In this document: positions 1 through 5,037 of the stretch, piece after piece
Layout of the letters: every line of letters begins with the position of its first letter
Position numbering within the stretch: the stretch's first letter is position 1
Assembly: GCA_003557805.1 (NCBI GenBank)
Contig: PWNY01000035.1
Location: 1 to 6,411, forward strand
Source of the DNA: Bacteroidales bacterium
Lineage (GTDB): Bacteria > Bacteroidota > Bacteroidia > Bacteroidales > UBA7960
Reading direction: 5' to 3'
Length of the DNA: 6,411 bases
The notes under the pieces: generated by a model
What the model was told of the DNA's origin: nothing
What the model saw: only the letters and a program-made list of their open reading frames with translations
Database searches by the model: none
Made by a program: the position numbers and the translations under genes

Positions 1-446
1 ACAACGTTGACAATGATACGTATCTGGGCCCCGGCTTTGTCAACGTTGGGCCTGCTGCCGTATTTGTCAGAGAAGCAGTCAACTATGGCGTCCTTTCCGA
101 GCTGGGCCAAAAACATGGTGTTGTTGAAAACCTCTGATTCGTATGCCGTGGCTATTACCGATATGGTTTTATCCCTGCTGAACAAGCCTGTCCAGTCAAC
201 CTCCCGCATCTGTTTATAACAATCATCCTTTGAGCTGAACGAAAAGTCTGACAGGGGCTTAAGTATGCTGATGGCGCTTCGGCAATGAATGTTTGCCCTG
301 TAAAGCATTTTGCTATCACCGGTAAAGGCAACTGCCCTTTTAAGACAGCTTACCTCAGCGCTGCCCAACTGCTGCAACTCACCCGCCAGGACCTGTTCCA
401 GCCCTGCAAAAGTCTTTGCAATAAAAGTACCTTGGCTTGTTTTCAC
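1..446 (-). CDS. rlmL: THUMP-domain class I SAM-dependent rRNA methyltransferase, RlmL-like (5' part only)
   Basis: Reading the minus strand from the GTG at 446 gives 148 open codons to the left edge. The N-terminus carries FIAKTFAGLEQVLAGEL (residues 8-24), then KRAVAFTGD (36-44) and LYRANIHCRSAISILKPL (48-65). A THUMP region follows with VDW (83-85), KDAIVD (118-123) and RPNVD (132-136). From memory this order matches the N-terminus of E. coli RlmL, which makes m2G2445 in 23S rRNA, and of its Bacteroidota homologues. Those proteins place a ferredoxin-like and THUMP RNA-binding part before a Rossmann methyltransferase domain. That catalytic domain lies outside the window, so the exact modified base cannot be read here. 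The start is chosen because an in-frame TAA lies just upstream, GGAAGG sits 8 nt before the GTG, and no in-frame ATG precedes the conserved FIAKTFAGLE block. It lies 43 bp downstream of hutI and is probably co-transcribed. The THUMP methyltransferase family is a confident call; the RlmL specificity is inferred. Confidence 0.85.
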   Translation of the reverse strand, partial: MKTSQGTFIAKTFAGLEQVLAGELQQLGSAEVSCLKRAVAFTGDSKMLYRANIHCRSAISILKPLSDFSFSSKDDCYKQMREVDWTGLFSRDKTISVIATAYESEVFNNTMFLAQLGKDAIVDCFSDKYGSRPNVDKAGAQIRIIVNV

Positions 447-454
447 TATTAAAA

Positions 455-460
455 CCTTCC
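455..460 (-). promoter_or_regulatory. Ribosome binding site of the rlmL-like gene
   Basis: GGAAGG on the minus strand ends 8 nt before the GTG at 444-446. It is the only purine-rich Shine-Dalgarno-like motif in the gap and supports the GTG as start codon. It directly follows a run of seven T residues (461-467 on the minus strand). Confidence 0.55.
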
Positions 461-504
461 AAAAAAATTATCCGGGGCCGGTATTTGACCTAGCTAATCC
501 GGCC
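461..504 (-). terminator. Possible weak terminator or attenuator across the hutI stop codon
   Basis: On the minus strand GGCCGG (504-499) can pair with CCGGCC (481-476). The six G-C pairs close a 17-nt loop that contains the hutI TAG stop. A T7 run lies at 467-461, about 8 nt after the stem. The loop is long and the T run is not adjacent to the stem, so this is not a textbook intrinsic terminator. It may only attenuate transcription into the rlmL-like gene, or the pairing may be fortuitous. Confidence 0.25.
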
Positions 505-1749
505 TTCGGTTATTACAATATCAACCTTGTTGCTGCCATAAGCATAAGGGATGAAGGCATAAGTGGGTATTGGCCTGGTAATTATCAGGTTTGCCTTTTT
601 TCCCTCAGCAATGCTTCCCAGTTCATCCTCAAGCCCCATTGCAAAGGCACCGTTAATTGTCACTGAATTTATCACCTCTTCGGGCAGCATCTTCATCTTG
701 ATGCATCCAAGTGACATAATGAACTGCATATTCCCTGAGGGAGAGGAGCCCGGGTTATAGTCGCTTGCCATTGCAACAGGAAGACCACTGTCAATCATCC
801 TGCGTGCCGGAGGATATTCCATTTCCAGGAAAAAGGCTGCTCCCGGAAGCAGGGCAGGCATGGTATCACTCTCGAGCAATGCCTTTATTTCCTCTTCACC
901 TGTAAACTCGAGGTGGTCAACAGAAAGGGCGTTATACTTCACACCCACCTGTATTCCCCCTGAAAAATCGAGCTCATTGGCGTGTATCTTGGGCCTGAGG
1001 CCGTGCTTTACACCTGCCATGAGTATCCTGTCGGTTTCTTCTTCGGTGAAGAAACCCCTGTCGCAAAATACATCAATAAAGTCCGCCAGGTTTTCACCGG
1101 CCACCAGCGGTATCATTTCCTCTATGACCTTGTCAACATATTCACCCTGGCGGCCCTTATATTCGGCAGGCACAGCATGCGCGCCAAGGAATGTTGACCT
1201 GATGGTTATGGGCGACAGCTCTTTAAGCCTCCTGATAACCCTGAGCATTTTGAGTTCGCTTTGGGTTGTAAGCCCATAACCGCTTTTAATCTCAACGGCC
1301 CCTGTGCCGAGGAGTCGAACCTCTTCAAGCCGCTCCAGTGCAGAGTCAATCAGCTCAGATTCGCTTGCCTCCTGCATCCTTTTGGCTGAGTTCAATATGC
1401 CGCCACCTCTTTTAGCTATCTCTTCGTAGCTTAAGCCTCTTATCTTGTCAATATATTCTATCTCGCGGCTCCCTGCATATACAATATGGGTATGTGAGTC
1501 GCAGAAAGAGGGCATTACCATCCTGCCGGAAGCATCAATCTCATGAACATCTGACTGCCCTTCATACTTCCCGTATGGGCTTTCCTTTAGTTCATGCATC
1601 CTGCCGTAACCTTTGATCATTCCCTTGTCAATGAACAGATAGGCGTCATCCAGTACCGGAAGATCAGACATTTTCTCTCCGCATACCTTTTTCCTGTCAC
1701 CCTTGTCAACCTGTAGAAGTGCCTTTATGTTGCGGATCAGTATTTTCAT
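490..1749 (-). CDS. hutI: Imidazolonepropionase (4-imidazolone-5-propanoate amidohydrolase)
   Basis: This cytoplasmic metal-dependent amidohydrolase catalyses the third step of histidine degradation: 4-imidazolone-5-propanoate plus water gives N-formimidoyl-L-glutamate. The 419 residues match the usual family length of just over 400. Visible signatures in order are DSHTH with metal-ligand His86 and His88, GSRE with Arg95, KSGYGL with Tyr158, FLGAHAVP with His191, KIHANEL with His256 and Glu259, SVDHLEF with His279, and ASDYNPGSSPSGNMQ with Asp330. These cover the metal site and substrate pocket known from B. subtilis HutI, so the enzyme should be active. The ATG at 1749 starts a typical beta-strand N-terminus (MKILIRNIKAL). 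The gene lies 10 bp after the SPOR lipoprotein gene, and AGGAGG 16 nt upstream falls inside that gene. No hutH, hutU or formimidoylglutamate-processing gene is in the window, so any other hut genes must lie elsewhere. The call is very secure. Confidence 0.97.
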   Translation of the reverse strand: MKILIRNIKALLQVDKGDRKKVCGEKMSDLPVLDDAYLFIDKGMIKGYGRMHELKESPYGKYEGQSDVHEIDASGRMVMPSFCDSHTHIVYAGSREIEYIDKIRGLSYEEIAKRGGGILNSAKRMQEASESELIDSALERLEEVRLLGTGAVEIKSGYGLTTQSELKMLRVIRRLKELSPITIRSTFLGAHAVPAEYKGRQGEYVDKVIEEMIPLVAGENLADFIDVFCDRGFFTEEETDRILMAGVKHGLRPKIHANELDFSGGIQVGVKYNALSVDHLEFTGEEEIKALLESDTMPALLPGAAFFLEMEYPPARRMIDSGLPVAMASDYNPGSSPSGNMQFIMSLGCIKMKMLPEEVINSVTINGAFAMGLEDELGSIAEGKKANLIITRPIPTYAFIPYAYGSNKVDIVITEGRIS

Positions 1750-1759
1750 AGCGGGATGT

Positions 1760-2194
1760 TTATTGCCTCCTTATCAGTAGCCAGGTGTCGTGATAATCGG
1801 GATAGTTGTTCCTGATATAACGTATTCGGTTACGTGCCGGTACCTCAAGGTCATAGGAGTCTACCGATACCCTGTGGAAACCTGTTTCCGACATGAGTAT
1901 TACCGGTGAAAAGCCCTGTCCTCTGAGGGTTCCCATAAAACGCTCGGCATTGTCCCTGTGTATAAAACTTCCTACAATAACAAAGTAGGTGTTGGCATCA
2001 TGCCGGGCTTCGTCTTCTGTTCTGTCAAAAGTGAAACTTTCTTCAACCACCCTTATCTCTTCCGGTTCGGGCTCCGGTTCAGTAACGGGTTCTTCTACTA
2101 TTACAGGAGGCTCCTCAACAGGAACCATTTCCTGTGACCTGCAGGCTACCATCAGCATGCTGACAGAAAGCACAAGTATGAAAACTTGCTTCAT
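1760..2194 (-). CDS. SPOR-domain lipoprotein (predicted)
   Basis: The protein has 144 residues. A short hydrophobic signal (MKQVFILVLSVSMLMVAC) ends at Cys18, a plausible signal peptidase II site, although Met at -3 departs from the usual lipobox Leu. Residues 22-51 are rich in Pro, Glu and Val (repeated EEP and PEPEPEE), which looks like an extended periplasmic linker. Residues 68-144 form a SPOR domain with TYFVIVGSF (69-77), DNAERFMGTLRGQGF (81-95), GFHRVSVDSY (105-114) and a closing DTWLLIRR. SPOR domains bind denuded peptidoglycan glycan strands, often at division sites, so a cell-envelope role is likely, but the exact function is unknown. Single-SPOR lipoproteins of this layout are common in Bacteroidota. 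I see no Shine-Dalgarno motif before the ATG at 2194. The gene is first in a likely SPOR-hutI-rlmL transcript, and its last codons supply AGGAGG in front of hutI. Confidence 0.85.
   Translation of the reverse strand: MKQVFILVLSVSMLMVACRSQEMVPVEEPPVIVEEPVTEPEPEPEEIRVVEESFTFDRTEDEARHDANTYFVIVGSFIHRDNAERFMGTLRGQGFSPVILMSETGFHRVSVDSYDLEVPARNRIRYIRNNYPDYHDTWLLIRRQ
1766..1771 (-). promoter_or_regulatory. Distant Shine-Dalgarno sequence upstream of hutI, inside the preceding gene
   Basis: AGGAGG on the minus strand encodes the two Arg residues just before the final Gln of the SPOR protein and lies 16 nt before the hutI ATG at 1747-1749. That spacing is longer than the usual 5-9 nt. The motif could retain ribosomes for translational coupling, or it could be chance from two AGG codons. 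No alternative hutI start codon lies closer to it. Confidence 0.35.
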
Positions 2195-2345
2195 AGAATA
2201 TGGGATTTAGGTTATTAAGTCTTTAAAACATCACAAAAATAAGTCTTTTTGATCACATTAAACAGCTGCACTTCAATGACCATCAAATTAATTTACCAAC
2301 AGGTGATAGTTTGTTTTTTTTACTTAGCTTAGCAGTTAATCACTC
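2195..2345. other. Divergent intergenic region between the SPOR lipoprotein and GNAT genes
   Basis: This 151-bp A/T-rich gap must hold the promoters for both divergent genes. On the minus strand TATTTTTG at 2241-2234 fits the Bacteroidota -7 consensus TAnnTTTG exactly. On the plus strand only imperfect -7-like elements are visible: TAGTTTG at 2307-2313 is one base short, and TAGCTTAG at 2325-2332 has one mismatch. The hexamer ATCACA occurs at 2230-2235 and again at 2252-2257 in the same orientation, 22 bp apart. The palindromes TGATCA and CAGCTG occur near 2250-2268. No small ORF or stable RNA was recognised. Confidence 0.6.
2234..2241 (-). promoter_or_regulatory. Candidate Bacteroidota-type -7 promoter element for the SPOR-hutI operon
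   Basis: TATTTTTG on the minus strand matches TAnnTTTG, the -7 box of the major Bacteroidota sigma factor. Transcription would start around 2228-2230 and leave a leader of about 35 nt before the ATG at 2194. The matching -33 TTTG is not clear: only TGTTT lies near the expected position (about 2260-2264). The call rests on one short motif in A/T-rich DNA. Confidence 0.4.
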
Positions 2346-2810
2346 ATGAAAACCAAAGACCCGAACGCATTGCCATATGGACTTATTGTCCGGGACTACA
2401 GGGAAGAGGACTATCCCGGACTTGTATCGCTATGGGAAAGGACAGGCCTTGACGATAAAAAGCGGGGCGATGACAGTGAGGCCATATCACGCACTCTTGA
2501 ACTGGGCGGAAAGATGCTGGTTGCAGTCCTGCCCGGTGGAGAGGTAATTGCCTCTTCATGGATTACATGTGACGGCCGAAGGCTGCACCTGCATCATGTC
2601 GGAGTGTTGCCGGAATACAGGCGAAGAGGTATCGGCAAAAAAATCAGCCTGTTATCCATAGATTATGCCAGGCAGAAAAACCTCCAGGTAAAACTTGAGG
2701 TTCATCGCAGCAACAGGGCTGCAGTGGAGCTATACAGGTCGCTGGGCTTTAAATACCTGGGCGACTATGATGTGTATATTATGCGGAAATTCCGGGACCT
2801 TTGTATTTAG
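2346..2810 (+). CDS. GNAT family N-acetyltransferase
   Basis: The 154-residue cytoplasmic protein has the GNAT fold signatures. It opens with a beta1-alpha1 segment, LIVRDYREEDYPGLVSLWERTGL (residues 13-35, with RDYREEDYPGL as its core). The acetyl-CoA-binding motif A follows as HHVGVLPEYRRRGIGKK (83-99), where R92-R-R-G95-I-G97 fits the R/Q-x-x-G-x-G/A pyrophosphate loop. Motif B is LEVHRSNRAAVELYRSLGF (117-135), ending in the typical Asn-to-Tyr-to-GF pattern. It resembles RimI-type enzymes, but no substrate can be assigned; amines, peptides and protein N-termini are all possible. The ATG at 2346 is the first start codon after an in-frame TAA at 2337-2339. No Shine-Dalgarno motif is visible. 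It is the only plus-strand gene, and its TAG stop overlaps the TAA stop of convergent mutB by 2 bases. A link to CoA metabolism through mutB is not supported beyond position. Confidence 0.88.
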   Translation: MKTKDPNALPYGLIVRDYREEDYPGLVSLWERTGLDDKKRGDDSEAISRTLELGGKMLVAVLPGGEVIASSWITCDGRRLHLHHVGVLPEYRRRGIGKKISLLSIDYARQKNLQVKLEVHRSNRAAVELYRSLGFKYLGDYDVYIMRKFRDLCI

Positions 2811-4960
2811 GCATCCCTGCGGGATTCAAGAAGTATTGAGAGCATCTTGATCGCCGCATCCGCGATTACGGTGCCCGGGCCGAAAATGCCCACAACGCCT
2901 GAGTCGTAAAGGAACTGGTAGTCCTGTGGGGGTATGACTCCGCCAACTATCACCATTATATCGTCGCGCCCAAGCTTTTTGAGCTCCTCTATGATCTGGG
3001 GCGCCAGCACCTTGTGCCCGGCTGCCAGGCTCGAAACCCCCACTATATGAACATCATTTTCCACTGCCTGGCGTGCCGCTTCTGCTGGTGTCTGGAAAAG
3101 AGGCCCCATGTCCACATCAAAACCCAGGTCGGCATATGCTGTGGCTACAACTTTTGCGCCCCTGTCGTGACCGTCCTGGCCCATTTTTGCGATCATTATT
3201 CGCGGGCGCCTGCCTTCCAGCTCAGCAAAGTCATCGGCCATAGCCCTTGCTTTTGCAAAACTGTCGTTTTTATCTATTTCCATAGAATATACTCCTGAAA
3301 TTGATCTTATTACGGCCTGGTAACGGCCAAAAACCTTTTCACAGGCCATGGATATCTCTCCAAGGCTGGCCCTTTTACGTGCAGCATCAACCGAGAGCTC
3401 AAGCAGGTTGCCTTCACCACTTTCGCAAGCCTGGGTAATCGCTTCAAGAGCGCTTTTAACCTCATCTTCATTTCTTTCCGCCCTCAGTTTCTCGAGTCTT
3501 TTGATCTGTGAGGCCCTTACGGCTGTATTATCAACATCCAGTATGTCTATCGGGTCCTCTTTGTCGCGGCGGTATTTGTTAACCCCTACAATTATATCCT
3601 TTCCGCTGTCAATGCGTGCCTGTTTCCTTGCCGCTGCCTCTTCTATCCTCATCTTTGGCACACCGGTTTCGATTGCCTTGGCCATACCGCCAAGACTCTC
3701 GATCTCAAGAATATGTTCCCATGCGCGGTTTGCAATTTCGTTTGTGAGGTTTTCAACATAGTAAGAGCCTGCCCATGGGTCTATTGCCTTGGTTACATTG
3801 GTCTCTTCCATTATGAAAAGCTGGGTGTTACGTGCAATACGTGCAGAAAAATCTGTCGGCAGCGCGATAGCCTCGTCAAGCGCGTTTGTATGCAAAGACT
3901 GAGTATGTCCAAGAACTGCGCCCATTGCCTCAATGCAGGTGCGGGCCACATTGTTGAAGGGATCCTGCTCCGTAAGGCTCCAGCCAGAAGTTTGAGAATG
4001 GGTTCTGAGAGCAAGTGATTTAGGGTTTTTGGGGTTAAACTTCTTGACCAGTTTTGCCCAAAGCATGCGTGCCGCCCTCATTTTGGCGATCTCCATAAAA
4101 TGGTTCATGCCAATGGCCCAGAAAAACGAGAGCCTGGGTGCAAAAGAGTCGATATCCAGCCCTGCATTTACCCCTGTGCGCAGGTATTCAAGCCCGTCGG
4201 CAAGTGTGTAGGCAAGTTCTATATCACATGTTGCCCCGGCTTCCTGCATGTGATATCCGCTGATCGAGATCGAGTTGAAACGGGGCATATTCTTTGACGT
4301 AAACCTGAATATGTCGGCTATTATCCTCATTGATGGCAGGGGAGGATAAATGTAAGTGTTGCGCACCATGAACTCTTTCAGGATGTCGTTCTGTATGGTG
4401 CCGCTGAGTTTTTCCATCGGGACACCCTGCTCCTCAGCCGCGACGATGTAAAAGGCCATAACTGGAAGCACTGCCCCGTTCATGGTCATCGAGACAGACA
4501 TCTTGTCAAGTGGAATATCATCAAAGAGTATTTTCATGTCCAGGATAGAGTCGATCGCAACCCCGGCCTTTCCTACATCTCCTACAACCCTTTCATGGTC
4601 AGAGTCATAGCCGCGGTGGGTTGCAAGGTCAAAAGCCACTGATAATCCCTTTTGGCCAGCAGCAAGGTTGCGGCGGTAAAATGCGTTTGACTCCTCGGCG
4701 GTGGAGAAACCTGCATACTGCCGGATGGTCCAGGGCTTCATCACGTACATGGTACTGTAAGGGCCTCTGAGAAAAGGCGGAAGGCCTGCGGCATAACCCA
4801 GGTGCTCCATTTCAAGCAGGTCGTCGGGGCCATAGACAGGTTTTACCCCGATCTTTTCCGCAGTTGTCCAGTCCTTTTCAATCCCTTGCTTTTTCTCCCA
4901 TTCCCGGAAATTCCCCTTGTTAATGGACTCTAAAGATATTTTTTTGAAATCTGGTCGCAT
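2807..4960 (-). CDS. mutB: Methylmalonyl-CoA mutase large (catalytic) subunit
   Basis: This adenosylcobalamin-dependent isomerase interconverts succinyl-CoA and (R)-methylmalonyl-CoA in propionate fermentation or propionate and odd-chain degradation. The 717 residues are a normal full length. The TIM-barrel substrate domain carries RGPYSTMY (65-72), RQYAGFSTAEESN (80-92), FDLATHRGYDSD (110-121), NDILKEFMVRNTYIYPP (191-207) and SISGYHMQEAG (232-242). By alignment from memory with the P. shermanii alpha subunit (offset 7), Tyr82, Arg200, Tyr236, His237 and Arg276 match its Tyr89, Arg207, Tyr243, His244 and Arg283. Tyr82 with Arg200 indicates methylmalonyl-CoA rather than isobutyryl-CoA specificity. 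The C-terminal B12 domain (about 585-717) has D596-G-H598-D-R-G601, where His598 is the lower cobalt ligand, then GVSSLAAGH and GGVIPPQDY. Lys75 replaces the CoA-contacting Arg82 of the model enzyme. AGGA sits 8 nt before the ATG. mutA lies 77 bp upstream. No epimerase or MeaB-type chaperone gene is in the window. Confidence 0.97.
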   Translation of the reverse strand: MRPDFKKISLESINKGNFREWEKKQGIEKDWTTAEKIGVKPVYGPDDLLEMEHLGYAAGLPPFLRGPYSTMYVMKPWTIRQYAGFSTAEESNAFYRRNLAAGQKGLSVAFDLATHRGYDSDHERVVGDVGKAGVAIDSILDMKILFDDIPLDKMSVSMTMNGAVLPVMAFYIVAAEEQGVPMEKLSGTIQNDILKEFMVRNTYIYPPLPSMRIIADIFRFTSKNMPRFNSISISGYHMQEAGATCDIELAYTLADGLEYLRTGVNAGLDIDSFAPRLSFFWAIGMNHFMEIAKMRAARMLWAKLVKKFNPKNPKSLALRTHSQTSGWSLTEQDPFNNVARTCIEAMGAVLGHTQSLHTNALDEAIALPTDFSARIARNTQLFIMEETNVTKAIDPWAGSYYVENLTNEIANRAWEHILEIESLGGMAKAIETGVPKMRIEEAAARKQARIDSGKDIIVGVNKYRRDKEDPIDILDVDNTAVRASQIKRLEKLRAERNEDEVKSALEAITQACESGEGNLLELSVDAARKRASLGEISMACEKVFGRYQAVIRSISGVYSMEIDKNDSFAKARAMADDFAELEGRRPRIMIAKMGQDGHDRGAKVVATAYADLGFDVDMGPLFQTPAEAARQAVENDVHIVGVSSLAAGHKVLAPQIIEELKKLGRDDIMVIVGGVIPPQDYQFLYDSGVVGIFGPGTVIADAAIKMLSILLESRRDA

Positions 4961-4968
4961 GCTGTTAT

Positions 4969-4972
4969 TCCT
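4969..4972 (-). promoter_or_regulatory. Ribosome binding site of mutB
   Basis: AGGA on the minus strand lies 8 nt before the mutB ATG (4958-4960), in an otherwise A/T-rich leader. It gives mutB its own translation start and supports the chosen ATG, which opens MRPDFKKI. Confidence 0.5.
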
Positions 4973-5010
4973 GATTAAAAATTGTATGGTATTTTTTATT
5001 ATTTTTTTGC

Positions 5011-5036
5011 AAAAACAAAGCCGGGAAACGGCCCTG
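5011..5036 (-). terminator. Terminator-like hairpin in the mutA-mutB gap
   Basis: Immediately after the mutA TGA, the minus strand reads CAGGGCCG (5036-5029), a TTTCC loop (5028-5024) and CGGCTTTG (5023-5016), then TTTTT (5015-5011). The stem has a four-pair GC core (GCCG/CGGC), two G-T wobbles, and outer A-T and C-G pairs. Position, shape and T run fit a weak intrinsic terminator or attenuator, or a 3'-end stabilising hairpin. Because mutB lies 77 bp further on in the same direction and its product pairs with MutA, complete termination seems unlikely unless mutB also has its own promoter. Confidence 0.4.
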
Positions 5037-5037
5037 T

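Noticed and set aside
310..666. Plus-strand open frame of 118 codons overlapping the rlmL-like gene, the gap and the hutI 3' end
   Set aside because: It is antisense to two recognised genes, shows no family resemblance and has no credible start context.
860..1279. Plus-strand open frame of 139 codons inside hutI
   Set aside because: It lies entirely antisense to a strongly conserved enzyme and its Ser/Leu-rich translation looks like a shadow frame.
3348..3761. Plus-strand open frame of 137 codons inside mutB
   Set aside because: It lies antisense to conserved mutB codons and is Ser/Leu-rich with no recognisable motif.
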